DNA of 64,000 bases from Photorhabdus bodei. Lineage in GTDB: Bacteria; Pseudomonadota; Gammaproteobacteria; Enterobacterales; Enterobacteriaceae. The stretch spans positions 1-64,000 of the forward strand of contig NZ_NSCM01000002.1 of NCBI RefSeq assembly GCF_003287735.1, given 5' to 3'. The position numbers and the translations under genes were made by a program. This document shows positions 37,386-49,181 of the stretch, in pieces; the stretch's first letter is position 1; the number at the start of each line of letters is the position of its first letter. The notes below the pieces were generated by a model. That model saw only the letters and a list, made by a program, of their open reading frames with translations. It was not told where the DNA came from and ran no database searches.

Positions 37386-38315
37386 ATGATAAATGCAAAT
37401 CGTCCGATAATGAATCTCGATCTCGATCTGCTAAGAACTTTTGTTGCTGTTGCTGATTTAAATACTTTTGCAGCAGCAGCAGCAGCAGTATGCAGAACGC
37501 AATCGGCTGTAAGTCAGCAAATGCAACGTTTGGAGCAGTTGGTGGGCAGAGAGTTGTTTGCCCGTCATGGCCGTAATAAGCTTCTTACAGAGCATGGTCT
37601 TCAACTTCTTGGTTATGCAAGACAAATTCTGCGCGCTAACGATGATGCCAGCGCATCATTAACCTATAGCGATGCAGAAGGTGAACTAAGAATCGGTGCA
37701 TCCGATGATACGGTGGATACACTGCTCCCTTTTTTGTTAAATCGCATCGCTTCCGTTTATCCACGGATGGCAATAGACGTCCGGATAAAGCGTACTCAGT
37801 TTATTGAAAGTATGCTGGATAGCCATGAGATCGATTTGGCACTCACAACCGCAAAAATCAGTCATCATCCAAGGACTGTTCTGCGTTCAACACCAGTATT
37901 ATGGCATTGTGCTCCTGATTTCCAGCTACAGTCAAATGAACCCGTGCCACTGGTTGTGATGGATGAAACCAACCCATTCCGTCAGTTGGCGTTGGATACG
38001 CTGGATGAGGTGGGAGTATCGTGGCGGATTGCTTATGAAGCCGCTTCTCTGTCGGCGGTTCGCACGGCAGTGAATGCGGAAGTCGGTATTACTGCTCGTC
38101 CTTTGGAAATGCAAAATGCTGATCTGCGTATTTTAGGGGAGAGTGAAGGGCTTCCTCGTTTACCTGAAACCCAGTTCTCTCTGTATAGACATAGTAATGA
38201 ACAAAATGAATCTGTTCTTACGGTTTTTAGTGCAATAGAGAATAAGAAAACGCCATACGTGGTAACGAGTGTTTCTGAAGAACTTCCTGATGATGACGAT
38301 ATTATTGATGAGTAA
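37386..38315 (+). CDS. hexA: LysR-type global regulator LrhA/HexA
   Basis: LrhA/HexA controls motility and exoenzymes in enterobacteria; in Photorhabdus HexA is a known repressor of secondary metabolism and symbiosis traits. The first 90 residues are nearly the E. coli LrhA sequence: NLDLDLLRTFVAVADLNTFAAAAAAVCRTQSAVSQQMQRLEQLVGRELFARHGRNK, the winged helix-turn-helix. The effector domain follows and the tail is acidic (ELPDDDDIIDE). At 309 residues it is full length. The alanine run is encoded by six GCA repeats (about 37472-37489). It is followed by a hairpin at 38336. Confidence 0.93.
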   Translation: MINANRPIMNLDLDLLRTFVAVADLNTFAAAAAAVCRTQSAVSQQMQRLEQLVGRELFARHGRNKLLTEHGLQLLGYARQILRANDDASASLTYSDAEGELRIGASDDTVDTLLPFLLNRIASVYPRMAIDVRIKRTQFIESMLDSHEIDLALTTAKISHHPRTVLRSTPVLWHCAPDFQLQSNEPVPLVVMDETNPFRQLALDTLDEVGVSWRIAYEAASLSAVRTAVNAEVGITARPLEMQNADLRILGESEGLPRLPETQFSLYRHSNEQNESVLTVFSAIENKKTPYVVTSVSEELPDDDDIIDE

Positions 38316-38335
38316 TATCTGAAACACTTCCCTTT

Positions 38336-38372
38336 GCTAATACCTCCATTATGGATGGAAGGAGGTATTAGC
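38336..38372 (+). terminator. Hairpin after hexA
   Basis: GCTAATACCTCC (38336-38347) pairs perfectly with GGAGGTATTAGC (38361-38372), 21 bp after the hexA stop. No T-run follows. Confidence 0.6.
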
Positions 38373-38730
38373 TCCTCGAATATATTTATAAGTAATCATC
38401 AACTAAATTCACCTTATTCTGTTGTTATCGTAATCATTAAATATACGGTAGCATTTTTCTTAACACCCCCTGATTTGGTTAACAAATTGTTATATTGTTA
38501 ACAAGGTAATAATTTGCTGAATTGATGAAATAAGTATTTCTGTAGTGAACGGGAACTTTTCTCGTCGCGAATGGATAAAAAATATAATTTCTTCAGATTT
38601 GAATGAATTATCATCAGTAGTAAAATTTTTTTCTGTCAAATTGTGTACTTGATCAAAGAAATACTCCCTATGTAGCAGTGGAAAGGCAGGTTTTTCCTGA
38701 GATAATGATGTGGTAAAAGCGAATTATCGG

Positions 38731-38839
38731 TTAAACTAGTTGCCGCCACTGTTCGCATGCCAGTTGACTGACACGTTTTAGCAGTGCGGTAGCACGATCC
38801 GTTAAGACTAAGTTTGTTGTTTGTAAATAAATGTTAGAT
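38731..38839 (-). pseudogene. C-terminal fragment of an unidentified protein
   Basis: A minus-strand frame reads LVLTDRATALLKRVSQLACEQWRQLV followed by TAA at 38731-38733. The amphipathic helix, normal codon use and GC-richer composition than the flanks look like the end of a real protein, perhaps a regulator. There is no complete gene around it, so it is a remnant. Family not recognised. Confidence 0.4.
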
Positions 38840-39020
38840 TAATTTTGTCATAACAGACAAAATATTGTTGAGAGGAGTAAAAACCAAGAAGATTCACTCC
38901 ATCAATCATTGATTAACAGTGTTTCAGATTTGGTTGTTACCCCTTCCCTTGAATCGATGTGGTGCAACACTGCCAGACAAAAGAGCAGACACTTTTGACA
39001 CCACTTTTGATGAGTAAGCA

Positions 39021-39470
39021 ATGAGTATGTCAACATCCACTGAACTCTTTGCCCATCACTGGGCATTCGCGGTATTTCTTTTAGGTGCTTTCGGTCTGTG
39101 TGCTTTGATGCTGTTAGGGGCATTTTTCTTGGGCGGGAGAGCGAAAGCCCGGGCAAAACATGTCCCTTATGAATCTGGTATTGATTCTGTCGGTAGTGCT
39201 CGTCTCCGTATGTCGGCCAAGTTCTATTTGGTCGCTATGTTCTTTGTCATCTTCGATGTTGAAGCTCTGTTTTTATATGCATGGTCAGTCTCTATCAAAG
39301 AGAGTGGCTGGTTAGGCTTTATCGAAGCAAGCATTTTCATTTTGGTGTTACTCGCAGGCTTGTTTTATCTGGTGCGTATTGGGGCGCTGAATTGGACGCC
39401 ATCTCGTTCAAGCCGCCAGGTAAGTAAACCAAGTGTTGTGATTAACATTAACAATAGTCATCCGCAGTAA
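39021..39470 (+). CDS. nuoA: NADH:quinone oxidoreductase subunit A (NuoA)
   Basis: A membrane-arm subunit of complex I at the junction with the peripheral arm. It has three transmembrane helices; the conserved loop [37 protein letters not shown] carries the invariant acidic residues. The N-terminus [16 protein letters not shown] equals the E. coli start. First gene of the 13-gene nuoA-N operon, 17 bp before nuoB. Confidence 0.96.
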   Translation: MSMSTSTELFAHHWAFAVFLLGAFGLCALMLLGAFFLGGRAKARAKHVPYESGIDSVGSARLRMSAKFYLVAMFFVIFDVEALFLYAWSVSIKESGWLGFIEASIFILVLLAGLFYLVRIGALNWTPSRSSRQVSKPSVVININNSHPQ

Positions 39471-39487
39471 TAGCGAGGCATTTAAAG

Positions 39488-40162
39488 ATGGATTATACGC
39501 TCACCCGCATAGATCCGAACGGTGAGAATGACCGTTATCCCCTGCAAAAACAGGAAATTGTCGCAGACCCACTTGAGCAGCATGTTCACCGTAGTGTTTA
39601 CATGGGCAAACTGGAGCATGCTCTGCATGATATGGTGAATTGGGGACGTAAAAACTCCCTGTGGCCCTACAACTTTGGTCTTTCCTGTTGTTATGTGGAA
39701 ATGGCCACATCATTTACCGCTGTTCATGATGTCGCTCGTTTTGGCGCTGAAGTTTTACGTGCATCACCCCGCCAGGCGGATTTTATGGTGGTCGCTGGAA
39801 CCTGTTTTACCAAAATGGCACCGGTTATTCAGCGCCTGTATGACCAGATGCTTGAGCCGAAGTGGGTTATCTCTATGGGAGCCTGCGCCAACTCTGGTGG
39901 TATGTACGATATTTACTCTGTCGTTCAAGGTGTCGATAAGTTTATCCCTGTTGATGTTTATATTCCTGGCTGTCCTCCCCGTCCTGAAGCTTATATGCAA
40001 GCTCTGTTGTTGTTACAAGAGTCAATCGGCAAAGAGCGTCGTCCGTTGTCTTGGGTAGTGGGAGATCAAGGGGTTTACCGTGCCAATATGCAGTCAGAAA
40101 GAGAACGTAAGCACGGGGAACGTATCGCAGTGAAAAATCTGCGTACGCCAGACGAAGTTTAA
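39488..40162 (+). CDS. nuoB: NADH:quinone oxidoreductase subunit B (NuoB)
   Basis: A peripheral-arm subunit that carries cluster N2, the last iron-sulfur centre before quinone. The N2 ligands are visible: Cys67-Cys68 in GLSCCYVEM, Cys132 in [11 protein letters not shown] and Cys162 in PGCPPRPEA. It is 224 residues, typical length. A gap of 117 bp separates it from nuoCD, wider than other gaps in the operon. Confidence 0.97.
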   Translation: MDYTLTRIDPNGENDRYPLQKQEIVADPLEQHVHRSVYMGKLEHALHDMVNWGRKNSLWPYNFGLSCCYVEMATSFTAVHDVARFGAEVLRASPRQADFMVVAGTCFTKMAPVIQRLYDQMLEPKWVISMGACANSGGMYDIYSVVQGVDKFIPVDVYIPGCPPRPEAYMQALLLLQESIGKERRPLSWVVGDQGVYRANMQSERERKHGERIAVKNLRTPDEV

Positions 40163-40279
40163 GAATCTGTCTTTAGACAGTAGGCGTTACTAAAGTAGCC
40201 TAATGAATGTAACCAGAGCAATGTGTTGCGATACTAATCCTGATCAAAACGAACACTGATCAAAGCGTTGTGGTGAAAA

Positions 40280-42079
40280 ATGATGATAGATCAGATAGCG
40301 CAAGAAAGCGCCCGGCCTGCGTGGCAAACTCATGATCATCTTGATGATCCGGTCGTGAGTGAGTTGCGTAACCACTTTGGCCCGGATGCCTTTACTGTTC
40401 AGCCAACCCGTACTGGTATACCCGTTGTCTGGGTGAAGCGTGAACAATTACTGGAAGTAATGACTTTCCTGAAGAAGCTGCCTAAACCTTATGTCATGCT
40501 ATTCGATTTGCATGGCATGGATGAACGCCAGCGTACTCACCGGCAGGGTCTGCCAGCGGCAGACTTTTCTGTGTTTTATCACCTGCTTTCTATTGAGCGT
40601 AACCGCGATATCATGTTGAAGGTTGCCCTCAGTGAAAAAGACCTGAATCTCCCGACTGCAACTCCTCTGTTCCCAAATGCCAACTGGTATGAGCGTGAAA
40701 CATGGGAAATGTTTGGTATTGTCTTTAACGGCCATCCAAACTTGCGCCGCATTATGTTGCCACCGACTTGGGAAGGGCATCCGTTGCGGAAGGATTATCC
40801 TGCTCGTGCGACAGAATTTGATCCTTTCGAATTGACCAGACAGAAAGAAGATCTGGAAATGGAAGCACTGACTTTCAAACCAGAAGAGTGGGGAATGAAG
40901 CGGGGTACCGAGAATGAGGACTTTATGTTCCTTAACCTTGGTCCTAACCATCCCTCTTCTCATGGGGCATTTCGTATCATTCTGCAACTGGATGGTGAAG
41001 AGATTGTTGATTGTGTCCCGGATATTGGTTATCACCATCGTGGCGCGGAGAAGATGGGAGAGCGCCAATCTTGGCACAGTTATATTCCCTATACAGACCG
41101 TATTGAATACTTAGGCGGTTGTGTTAACGAAATGCCTTATGTGCTGGCGGTGGAGAAACTGGCGGGAATTGACGTGCCTGACCGGGTAAAAACCATTCGC
41201 GTTATGTTGTCGGAATTGTTTCGCATTAACAGCCACCTACTCTACATCTCGACCTTCATTCAGGACGTTGGCGGGATGACACCGGTATTCTTCGCCTTTA
41301 CTGACCGTCAGAAAGTGTATGATCTGGTGGAGGCGATTACCGGTTTCCGTATGCACCCAGCGTGGTTCCGCATTGGCGGCGTTGCTCATGATTTGCCGCG
41401 TGGTTGGGATAGATTATTGCGCGATTTCCTCAACTGGATGCCCAAACGTCTTGATTCCTACGTGAAAGCGGCGCTGAAAAACAGCATCCTGAAAGGCCGT
41501 TCTATTGGGGTTGCTGCTTATAATTCCAAACAAGCTCTTGAATGGGGCACCACTGGAGCGGGTTTGCGGGCAACGGGTATCGCGTTTGATGTGCGTAAAT
41601 GGCGGCCATACTCCGGCTATGAAAATTTCGATTTCGACGTGCCGATTGGTAATAACGGCGACTGTTATGACCGCGTGATGTTGAAAGTGGAAGAAGTGCG
41701 TCAGAGCTTGCGAATCTTGAAACAGTGTCTGGACAATATGCCTGAAGGTCCATTCAAAGCAGATCATCCACTGACGACACCACCACCGAAAGAGCGTACT
41801 TTGCAGCATATTGAGACCATGATTAACCACTTTTTGCAAGTGTCATGGGGACCGGTAATGCCAGCAAATGAATCTTTCCAAATGATTGAGGCCACTAAGG
41901 GCATCAACAGCTATTATCTCACCAGCGACGGCAGTACTGTGAGTTACCGTACCCGCGTCCGTACACCGAGTTATCCGCATTTGCAGCAGATCCCATCGGT
42001 AATCCGCGGTAGCTTAGTTTCTGACCTGATCGTGTATCTGGGCAGTATCGATTTTGTTATGTCTGATGTGGATCGCTAA
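40280..42079 (+). CDS. nuoC: NADH:quinone oxidoreductase fused subunit C/D (NuoCD)
   Basis: The 599-residue product joins NuoC (about 1-190, with [24 protein letters not shown]) to NuoD (about 210-599, with [14 protein letters not shown] and [11 protein letters not shown]), a fusion usual in enterobacteria. The NuoD part forms the quinone site with NuoB. Ends [16 protein letters not shown] as in E. coli. nuoE starts two bases after its stop. Confidence 0.97.
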   Translation: MMIDQIAQESARPAWQTHDHLDDPVVSELRNHFGPDAFTVQPTRTGIPVVWVKREQLLEVMTFLKKLPKPYVMLFDLHGMDERQRTHRQGLPAADFSVFYHLLSIERNRDIMLKVALSEKDLNLPTATPLFPNANWYERETWEMFGIVFNGHPNLRRIMLPPTWEGHPLRKDYPARATEFDPFELTRQKEDLEMEALTFKPEEWGMKRGTENEDFMFLNLGPNHPSSHGAFRIILQLDGEEIVDCVPDIGYHHRGAEKMGERQSWHSYIPYTDRIEYLGGCVNEMPYVLAVEKLAGIDVPDRVKTIRVMLSELFRINSHLLYISTFIQDVGGMTPVFFAFTDRQKVYDLVEAITGFRMHPAWFRIGGVAHDLPRGWDRLLRDFLNWMPKRLDSYVKAALKNSILKGRSIGVAAYNSKQALEWGTTGAGLRATGIAFDVRKWRPYSGYENFDFDVPIGNNGDCYDRVMLKVEEVRQSLRILKQCLDNMPEGPFKADHPLTTPPPKERTLQHIETMINHFLQVSWGPVMPANESFQMIEATKGINSYYLTSDGSTVSYRTRVRTPSYPHLQQIPSVIRGSLVSDLIVYLGSIDFVMSDVDR

Positions 42080-42081
42080 CT

Positions 42082-42630
42082 ATGCAAAGTGAAATTAACG
42101 CGAGTGCTCAACAAGCGCGCCTTGATGTGGTTAACGTAGCAGAGTCTCAGGCAAAAGCAGATTTTGTGCTGAGCACCGAAGAGCACGATGCTATTGAGCA
42201 TGAAAAACACCACTACGAAGATCCGCGTGCCGCTTCGATAGAAGCATTGAAAATCGTACAGAAGCATCGTGGTTGGGTACCGGATGGTGCCATTTACGCG
42301 ATTGCTGATGTGCTTGGTATTCCCGCTAGTGATGTGGAAGGTGTGGCAACATTCTACAGCCAGATTTACCGTCAACCTGTGGGCCGCCATATTATTCGTT
42401 ATTGTGACAGCGTGGTTTGTCATATTACCGGTTATCAAGATGTCCAGGCTGCAATTGAAAAACATCTAAATATCTGTCCGGGGCAGACGACGAAAGATGG
42501 GCGTTTTACGTTGTTGCCAACCTGTTGTCTGGGTAACTGTGACAAAGGCCCGACTATGATGATCGATGACGATACGCACAGTTCTGTCAGACCTGAAGAG
42601 ATTGAGAAGTTACTGGAGCAGTATCCATGA
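42082..42630 (+). CDS. nuoE: NADH:quinone oxidoreductase subunit E (NuoE)
   Basis: A thioredoxin-fold subunit of the NADH dehydrogenase module holding [2Fe-2S] cluster N1a. The ligands are Cys108 and Cys113 (CDSVVC) and Cys149 and Cys153 (CLGNC). The 182 residues are a little longer than in E. coli at the N-terminus, where the first 30 residues are polar and less conserved; a shorter start is possible. It overlaps nuoF by four bases (ATGA). Confidence 0.96.
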   Translation: MQSEINASAQQARLDVVNVAESQAKADFVLSTEEHDAIEHEKHHYEDPRAASIEALKIVQKHRGWVPDGAIYAIADVLGIPASDVEGVATFYSQIYRQPVGRHIIRYCDSVVCHITGYQDVQAAIEKHLNICPGQTTKDGRFTLLPTCCLGNCDKGPTMMIDDDTHSSVRPEEIEKLLEQYP

Positions 42631-43991
42631 CAGCATATTCAGGAATAAAAGAAATTATTCGTACTGAGGAAAACCATCCTCTTACTTGGCGATTGCGTGA
42701 TGACAAACAACCGGTATGGTTGGATGAATACCGTAGCAAAAATGGTTATCGAGGTGCTGAGAAAGCACTAAAAAGCATGTCCCCAAATGAAGTGGTTTCT
42801 CTGGTAAAAGACGCCGGGCTGAAAGGCCGTGGAGGAGCTGGTTTCTCTACTGGTCTGAAATGGAGCCTGATGCCAAAAGATGAAAGCATGAATATCCGTT
42901 ATCTGCTATGTAACGCAGATGAAATGGAGCCGGGTACCTACAAAGATCGCTTGCTGATGGAACAACTTCCTCATTTACTGGTGGAAGGGATGTTGATCAG
43001 TGCATTTGCCCTGAAAGCTTATCGTGGTTATATCTTCCTGCGTGGTGAATATGTGGAAGCGGCTGTACATCTGCGTAAAGCCATCGAAGAAGCTAAGGCA
43101 GCGGGTTTGTTGGGTAAAGACATTATGGGCAGCGGCTTTGATTTTGAGTTGTTTGTTCATACCGGCGCGGGGCGTTATATCTGTGGTGAAGAGACCGCAC
43201 TGATTAACTCATTGGAAGGTCGCCGAGCGAATCCTCGTTCAAAACCGCCATTTCCAGCCACTTCCGGCGCATGGGGTAAACCTACTTGCGTCAACAACGT
43301 TGAAACCTTGTGCAACGTTCCTTCAATTCTCGAATACGGTAAAGAGTGGTATATCGGTTTAAGTGCAGGCAAGAGTAAAGATGCCGGTACCAAACTGATG
43401 GGTTTCTCTGGTCGGGTGAAAAATCCGGGCTTGTGGGAACTGCCATTTGGTACGACTGCTCGTGAAATTCTTGAAGATTATGCTGGCGGTATGCGTGACG
43501 GTTTGAAATTCAAAGCATGGCAGCCCGGTGGTGCAGGAACTGACTTCCTGACTGCTGAACATCTGGATCTGCCAATGGATTTCGAAAATATTGCTAAAGC
43601 GGGCAGCCGCTTGGGTACGGCCTTGGCAATGGCAGTTGACCATGAAATTAATATGGTTTCGTTGACGCGTAATCTCGAAGAATTCTTTGCCCGTGAATCT
43701 TGCGGCTGGTGTACTCCATGTCGTGACGGGTTGCCGTGGAGCGTAAAAATCCTGCGTGCAATAGAGCGTGGGGAAGGGCAACCCGGGGATATTGAAACGT
43801 TGGAGCAGCTCTGTCGTTTCCTTGGGCCAGGTAATACGTTCTGTGCTCACGCACCAGGGGCCGTGGAACCACTACAGAGTGCCATCAAATATTTCCGTGA
43901 TGAATTCGAAGCTGGAATTGTGACTAAAGACTATGGGAACACCCATTTCATTGCGGGTATCCAGTCAAACCTGTTAAAGCAGCGTTGGTAA
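42627..43991 (+). CDS. nuoF: NADH:quinone oxidoreductase subunit F (NuoF)
   Basis: It binds NADH and FMN and carries [4Fe-4S] cluster N3. The NADH loop is [19 protein letters not shown] contacts follow in [14 protein letters not shown], and the cluster ligands are in [12 protein letters not shown] plus a later Cys in [10 protein letters not shown]. 454 residues. The start overlaps the nuoE stop, so translation is coupled. nuoG follows after a 75 bp gap. Confidence 0.97.
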   Translation: MTAYSGIKEIIRTEENHPLTWRLRDDKQPVWLDEYRSKNGYRGAEKALKSMSPNEVVSLVKDAGLKGRGGAGFSTGLKWSLMPKDESMNIRYLLCNADEMEPGTYKDRLLMEQLPHLLVEGMLISAFALKAYRGYIFLRGEYVEAAVHLRKAIEEAKAAGLLGKDIMGSGFDFELFVHTGAGRYICGEETALINSLEGRRANPRSKPPFPATSGAWGKPTCVNNVETLCNVPSILEYGKEWYIGLSAGKSKDAGTKLMGFSGRVKNPGLWELPFGTTAREILEDYAGGMRDGLKFKAWQPGGAGTDFLTAEHLDLPMDFENIAKAGSRLGTALAMAVDHEINMVSLTRNLEEFFARESCGWCTPCRDGLPWSVKILRAIERGEGQPGDIETLEQLCRFLGPGNTFCAHAPGAVEPLQSAIKYFRDEFEAGIVTKDYGNTHFIAGIQSNLLKQRW

Positions 43992-44066
43992 TGGGTTCTT
44001 CACGAAATTAGCAGAATTTTTGATTAACACTTGCTGAAAAGCAGGTCATTTGGAAGCATGCTGACT

Positions 44067-46793
44067 ATGGCTACGATACATGTAGACGGCAAAAAATATG
44101 ATGTAGACGGGGCTGATAACCTGTTACAAGCTTGCCTCTCTTTGGGGTTGGATATTCCTTATTTTTGCTGGCATCCAGCGCTTGGAAGCGTTGGCGCTTG
44201 CCGCCAGTGTGCGGTGAAGCAATATCAAAATGCGGATGATACGCGCGGTCGTTTGATCATGTCCTGTATGACTCCGGCAACGGATGGCACTTTTATCTCT
44301 ATTGATGATGAAGAGGCTAAACAGTTCCGTGAGAGTGTGGTTGAGTGGTTGATGACTAACCATCCGCACGATTGCCCGGTATGTGAAGAAGGGGGCAACT
44401 GTCACTTACAGGATATGACCGTGATGACTGGTCATACATTCCGTAAATACCGTTTTACTAAGCGTACTCATAACAATCAGGAATTGGGGCCGTTTATTTC
44501 TCATGAAATGAACCGCTGTATTGCCTGTTATCGTTGCGTACGTTACTACAAAGATTATGCCGACGGCACTGATTTTGGTGTTTATGGCGCTCACGATAAC
44601 ATCTATTTTGGTCGCCCTGAAAGTGGCACGTTGGAAAGCGAGTTCTCCGGTAACCTGGTAGAAATCTGTCCAACCGGGGTATTTACTGATAAAACCCATT
44701 CTGAACGTTATAACCGTAAATGGGATATGCAGTTTGCGCCAAGTATCTGTCAACAGTGCAGCATTGGCTGTAATACCAGCCCGGGGGAGCGTTATGGTGA
44801 ATTACGCCGTATCGAGAACCGTTATAACGGGACGGTAAACCACTATTTTATGTGTGACCGTGGTCGTTTCGGTTACGGTTATGTCAACCGCAAAGATCGC
44901 CCTCGCCAGCCACGGCAATTGCGTGGTGATCATTGGATCTCGCTTAACGCTGAACAGGCCATGCAGGGTGGGGCGGATATTTTGCGTCAGGCCAAAAATG
45001 CCATCGGTATCGGTTCTCCACGCGCCAGTTTGGAAAGCAACTTTGCACTACGTGAACTGGTGGGCGCGGAAAACTTCTATAGTGGGATTGCTGCGGCTGA
45101 ACAACAACGCCTTGATATGATGCTGGAAATTCTGCAACAGGGTGGTGTTTATACACCGTCGCTGCGTGAAATTGAAAGCTATGATGCGGTATTGATTTTA
45201 GGCGAAGATTTAACGCAAACCGGTGCCCGGATGGCACTGGCGGTTCGTCAGGCTGTGAAAGGTAAAGCTCGCGAAATGGCTGCTGCTCAGAAAGTTGCTG
45301 ATTGGCAGATTGCCGCTGTGATGAATATTGGTCAGCGTGCCAAATATCCTCTGTTTGTAACCAACGTGGATGATACGCATCTGGATGATATCGCAGCGTG
45401 GAATTATCGTGCGCCGGTTGATGATCAGGCTCGTTTTGGTTTTGCAGTCGCTCATGCATTGGATAACACGGCGCCGGCAGTCGAGAATTTGCCTGACGAA
45501 TTGAGAGCCAAAGTGGATATGGTTGCGCAAGCATTGATTGGCGCGAAGAAACCGTTAATTATCAGCGGCAGTAACGTCGGCAGTGATGCGATTATTCAAG
45601 CAGCCGCTAATATTGCCTGGGCACTGAAAGACCGAGGTTCAGATGTCGGTTTGTCGTTTGTTGCAATCTATGCGAATAGTATTGGATTGGCAATGATGGA
45701 GGCTCAGCCACTGGATATTGCTCTGCAACGTCTAAGTAGTGGTAAATCTGATACGGCTATTGTGATGGAAAATGATCTCTATCGGCATGCCGCAGCAGAT
45801 AAGGTAGACGATGCACTGAACAATCTGAAAAACCTGGTTGTGGTTGACCATCAACGCACTGCTATCATGGATAAAGCCCATTTGATTCTGCCAGCTTCCA
45901 GCTTTGCAGAAAGTGACGGCACGTTGGTGAATCAGGAGGGTCGGGCCCAGCGTTATTTCCAAGTTTTCGAACCCTCTTTCTATGACAAATCGGTGGTGAT
46001 GCTGGAGAGTTGGCGTTGGTTGCACTCCTTGCATACAACGTATGCTGAACGTCATTTGGATTGGACGCAGCTTGACCATGTGATTGATGCCTGCGTTGAA
46101 GCAATGCCACAGCTTAAAGGCATTGTTGATGCAGCGCCTGATTCTACGTTCCGCATCCGTGGTCAGAGACTGGCTCGTTCACCGCACCGTTACAGTGGTC
46201 GTACTGCTATGTTGGCGAATCTCAGCGTACATGAGCAACGTCAGCCGCAGGATGTCGATTCGCCATTTGCTTTCTCAATGGAAGGTAACAACAGTCCTAA
46301 TGCCCATCGTCAGCAGGTGCCATTTGCATGGGCGCCGGGCTGGAACTCACCACAGGCTTGGAACAAATTCCAGGCGGAGGTAGGTGGTCATCTGCGCTTT
46401 GGCGATCCTGGTGTGCGTCTGATTGAAACCACTGATGGCGGTTTGAACTATTTTGATCAGATTCCGACAGCATTTACTGCACAAAATAACCAATGGACAG
46501 TGGCTCCTTACCATCATTTGTTTGGTAGTGAAGAGCTAACTCAACGTTCCGATGTGATTCAGGAACGCATGCCGGAACCTTATGTGATGCTCAATAGCAA
46601 AGATGCGGATCAATTAGGTGTGAAAACGGGTTCTGTTCTGGAGTTTGATTGTTTTGGTCAGCAACTGCGTCTGGCAGTTCGTCTGAGTGAAAATCTTGCT
46701 CAAGGGCAGATCGGTTTGCCAATGGGAATGCCGGGTATTCCTCCGGTATTGGCAGGTGTTTCCGTGAATAATCTGCGGGAGGTTGCACAATGA
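44067..46793 (+). CDS. nuoG: NADH:quinone oxidoreductase subunit G (NuoG)
   Basis: The large iron-sulfur subunit of complex I. The N-terminal ferredoxin-like part has [15 protein letters not shown] ([2Fe-2S]), [14 protein letters not shown] and [13 protein letters not shown] with ICPTG. A further CQQCSIGCN gives the extra N7 cluster typical of E. coli-like enzymes; a molybdopterin-oxidoreductase-like domain without cofactor follows. I use ATG 44067 (908 residues, starting MATIHVDGK as in E. coli, GGAAG ten bases upstream); the frame is open from 44031. It overlaps nuoH by four bases. Confidence 0.96.
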   Translation: MATIHVDGKKYDVDGADNLLQACLSLGLDIPYFCWHPALGSVGACRQCAVKQYQNADDTRGRLIMSCMTPATDGTFISIDDEEAKQFRESVVEWLMTNHPHDCPVCEEGGNCHLQDMTVMTGHTFRKYRFTKRTHNNQELGPFISHEMNRCIACYRCVRYYKDYADGTDFGVYGAHDNIYFGRPESGTLESEFSGNLVEICPTGVFTDKTHSERYNRKWDMQFAPSICQQCSIGCNTSPGERYGELRRIENRYNGTVNHYFMCDRGRFGYGYVNRKDRPRQPRQLRGDHWISLNAEQAMQGGADILRQAKNAIGIGSPRASLESNFALRELVGAENFYSGIAAAEQQRLDMMLEILQQGGVYTPSLREIESYDAVLILGEDLTQTGARMALAVRQAVKGKAREMAAAQKVADWQIAAVMNIGQRAKYPLFVTNVDDTHLDDIAAWNYRAPVDDQARFGFAVAHALDNTAPAVENLPDELRAKVDMVAQALIGAKKPLIISGSNVGSDAIIQAAANIAWALKDRGSDVGLSFVAIYANSIGLAMMEAQPLDIALQRLSSGKSDTAIVMENDLYRHAAADKVDDALNNLKNLVVVDHQRTAIMDKAHLILPASSFAESDGTLVNQEGRAQRYFQVFEPSFYDKSVVMLESWRWLHSLHTTYAERHLDWTQLDHVIDACVEAMPQLKGIVDAAPDSTFRIRGQRLARSPHRYSGRTAMLANLSVHEQRQPQDVDSPFAFSMEGNNSPNAHRQQVPFAWAPGWNSPQAWNKFQAEVGGHLRFGDPGVRLIETTDGGLNYFDQIPTAFTAQNNQWTVAPYHHLFGSEELTQRSDVIQERMPEPYVMLNSKDADQLGVKTGSVLEFDCFGQQLRLAVRLSENLAQGQIGLPMGMPGIPPVLAGVSVNNLREVAQ

Positions 46794-47767
46794 GTTGGTT
46801 AACCCCCGAAATTATTGATGTGCTGATCGCTGTTCTGAAAGCAGTGGTGATCCTGGTAGTGGTTGTTGTCTGTGGGGCATTGATGAGCTTTGGTGAACGT
46901 CGTTTGCTAGGGCTGTTTCAAAACCGTTATGGGCCTAACCGCGTAGGTTGGGGCGGATCGTTACAGATCGTCGCTGACATGATCAAAATGTTCTTCAAAG
47001 AGGACTGGGTACCCCGTTTTGCGGACAGAATGATCTTTACCTTGGCACCGGTGATTGGTTTCGTTTCTCTGTTGCTGGCATTTGCCATTGTGCCGATCAC
47101 GCCGACTTGGATGGCCGCTGATCTGAACATCGGCATTTTGTTCTTCATGATGATGGCGGGTCTGGCTGTCTATGCGGTGCTGTTTGCTGGATGGTCAAGT
47201 AACAACAAATACTCGTTACTGGGGGCAATGCGTGCTTCTGCGCAGACACTGAGTTACGAAGTGTTTATTGGTCTCTCTTTTATGGGCGTTGTTGCGCAGG
47301 CGGACTCCTTCAATATGGTGGATATCGTCAATGCACAAGAGCATATGTGGAATGTCATTCCTCAGTTCTTTGGCTTCTTGACTTTTGCTATCGCGGGTGT
47401 GGCGGTGTGTCACCGTCATCCATTTGACCAGCCGGAAGCAGAACAGGAACTGGCTGATGGCTATCATATTGAATATTCCGGTATGAAATTCGGTCTGTTC
47501 TTCGTTGGTGAATATATCGGTATTGTCACGGTTTCTGCCCTGATTGTGACAATGTTCTTTGGTGGTTGGCATGGTCCGTTCCTGCCGCCGTTTGTCTGGT
47601 TTGCGTTGAAAACGGCATTCTTCATGGTGATGTTCATCCTGATACGTGCCTCTTTACCGCGTCCGCGTTATGACCAGGTGATGGCGTTTGGCTGGAAAAT
47701 CTGTCTACCGCTGACCTTACTTAACCTGCTGGCGACTGCGGCAGTGATTTTGTACAACGCTCAATAA
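46790..47767 (+). CDS. nuoH: NADH:quinone oxidoreductase subunit H (NuoH)
   Basis: A membrane subunit that forms much of the quinone tunnel. It has eight hydrophobic segments over 325 residues and the conserved [18 protein letters not shown] and [22 protein letters not shown] loops. The ATG overlaps the nuoG stop; nuoI follows after 14 bp. Confidence 0.97.
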   Translation: MSWLTPEIIDVLIAVLKAVVILVVVVVCGALMSFGERRLLGLFQNRYGPNRVGWGGSLQIVADMIKMFFKEDWVPRFADRMIFTLAPVIGFVSLLLAFAIVPITPTWMAADLNIGILFFMMMAGLAVYAVLFAGWSSNNKYSLLGAMRASAQTLSYEVFIGLSFMGVVAQADSFNMVDIVNAQEHMWNVIPQFFGFLTFAIAGVAVCHRHPFDQPEAEQELADGYHIEYSGMKFGLFFVGEYIGIVTVSALIVTMFFGGWHGPFLPPFVWFALKTAFFMVMFILIRASLPRPRYDQVMAFGWKICLPLTLLNLLATAAVILYNAQ

Positions 47768-47781
47768 GGGGGGAATGAACC

Positions 47782-48324
47782 ATGACATTGAAAGAGTTAG
47801 TGGTTGGTTTTGCCACCCAGGTACGCAGTATTTGGATGATTGGCTTGCATGCCTTTCATAAGCGCGAAACCCAAATGTATCCAGAGGAACCGGTTTATCT
47901 GCCACCCCGTTACCGTGGCCGTATTGTGTTGACGCGCGATCCGGACGGTGAAGAGCGTTGTGTTGCCTGTAACCTGTGTGCGGCTGTTTGCCCGGTGGGA
48001 TGTATTTCACTGCAAAAGGCTGAACATGAAGATGGTCGTTGGTATCCAGAATTTTTCCGCATTAACTTCTCACGTTGTATTTTCTGTGGCTTATGTGAAG
48101 AAGCTTGCCCGACTACTGCGATCCAATTAACGCCTGATTTCGAAATGGGGGAATTTAAGCGTCAGGATTTGGTATATGAAAAAGAGGACCTGACGATTTC
48201 AGGTCCGGGTAAATATCCTGATTATAACTTTTACCGTAAGACAGGTATGGCAATTGACGGCAAATCAAAAGGTGAAGCCGACAATGAAGCGAAACCTATC
48301 GACGTTAAAAGCCTGTTGCCGTAA
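47782..48324 (+). CDS. nuoI: NADH:quinone oxidoreductase subunit I (NuoI)
   Basis: A ferredoxin-type subunit with two [4Fe-4S] clusters (N6a, N6b): [15 protein letters not shown] and [15 protein letters not shown]. An amphipathic N-terminal stretch anchors it to the membrane arm. 180 residues, as in E. coli. GGGGGAAT precedes the ATG; nuoJ follows after 12 bp. Confidence 0.97.
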   Translation: MTLKELVVGFATQVRSIWMIGLHAFHKRETQMYPEEPVYLPPRYRGRIVLTRDPDGEERCVACNLCAAVCPVGCISLQKAEHEDGRWYPEFFRINFSRCIFCGLCEEACPTTAIQLTPDFEMGEFKRQDLVYEKEDLTISGPGKYPDYNFYRKTGMAIDGKSKGEADNEAKPIDVKSLLP

Positions 48325-48336
48325 GGAGCGATATTC

Positions 48337-48882
48337 ATGGAATTTACGTTTTATACCGCTGGGCTGATTGCCATATTGGCAACTATCAGGGTAATTACCC
48401 ATACCAATCCGATACATGCGCTTTTGTATCTGATCGTTTCTCTGCTGGCGCTTTCAGCGGTGTTTTTCTCTCTGGGCGCTTATTTTGCCGGTGCGCTAGA
48501 GATCATCGTTTACGCCGGGGCTATTATGGTGTTGTTCGTTTTCGTGGTGATGATGCTTAACCTTGGCAAATCTGTTGTTGAACAGGAGCGTGTTTGGTTG
48601 AAACCGCGGACGTGGATTGGTCCGGGAATGCTGTCAACAGTGCTGCTTGTTGTGCTGGTGTATACCATTATCAATGTTTCTCATGGCGATATTGCCGACA
48701 ATATCACGGGTGAAGTTGTCAGTGCCAAAGAAGTGGGTATCAGTTTGTTTGGTCCGTATGTATTGGCCGTTGAACTGGCTTCTTTGCTGTTGCTTGCCGG
48801 TATGGTGGTGGCGTATCACATTGGCCGTGAACACAAACAGGGTGAAGTGCTCAGCAACCGAAATGCGGAGGAACAACCATGA
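48337..48882 (+). CDS. nuoJ: NADH:quinone oxidoreductase subunit J (NuoJ)
   Basis: A membrane-arm subunit with five transmembrane helices in 181 residues. The third helix region [25 protein letters not shown] is the conserved pi-bulge segment of the ND6 family. AAGGAG precedes the ATG. It overlaps nuoK by four bases. Confidence 0.96.
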   Translation: MEFTFYTAGLIAILATIRVITHTNPIHALLYLIVSLLALSAVFFSLGAYFAGALEIIVYAGAIMVLFVFVVMMLNLGKSVVEQERVWLKPRTWIGPGMLSTVLLVVLVYTIINVSHGDIADNITGEVVSAKEVGISLFGPYVLAVELASLLLLAGMVVAYHIGREHKQGEVLSNRNAEEQP

Positions 48883-49181
48883 TACCTCTTCAACATGGAC
48901 TGATTTTGGCGGCAATTCTATTTGTGTTGGGCCTGACCGGGCTCATCATCCGCCGTAATCTGTTGTTTATGTTAATTGGGCTCGAAGTGATGATTAATGC
49001 TGCGGCTCTGGCTTTTGTTGTGGTAGGCAGCTATTGGGGCCAGCCAGATGGTCAAGTGATGTTTATTTTGGCTATCAGCTTGGCGGCGGCAGAGGCGAGT
49101 ATTGGCTTGGCGCTGTTATTGCAGCTCTATCGTCGTCGCCAGAATCTGAATATTGATACAGTCAGTGAGATGCGCGGATGA
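48879..49181 (+). CDS. nuoK: NADH:quinone oxidoreductase subunit K (NuoK)
   Basis: A 100-residue, three-helix ND4L-type subunit with the two conserved membrane glutamates ([14 protein letters not shown] and [13 protein letters not shown]). It overlaps both neighbours by four bases (ATGA), indicating tight translational coupling. Confidence 0.96.
   Translation: MIPLQHGLILAAILFVLGLTGLIIRRNLLFMLIGLEVMINAAALAFVVVGSYWGQPDGQVMFILAISLAAAEASIGLALLLQLYRRRQNLNIDTVSEMRG

Larger units (their letters stand above)
38316..39020. promoter_or_regulatory. hexA-nuo intergenic region (nuo promoter)
   Basis: Holds the hexA terminator hairpin, a coding remnant on the minus strand (38731-38839) and, towards 39020, the nuoA leader. 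The nuo promoters should lie here; TTGATCAAAG near 38650 resembles an FNR-type half-site pair, but I cannot support a specific site. Confidence 0.4.

Noticed and set aside
40499..41077. Minus-strand 192-codon frame inside nuoCD, and similar ones in nuoG (44944-45534)
   Set aside because: Antisense shadows of conserved complex I genes; no family resemblance.
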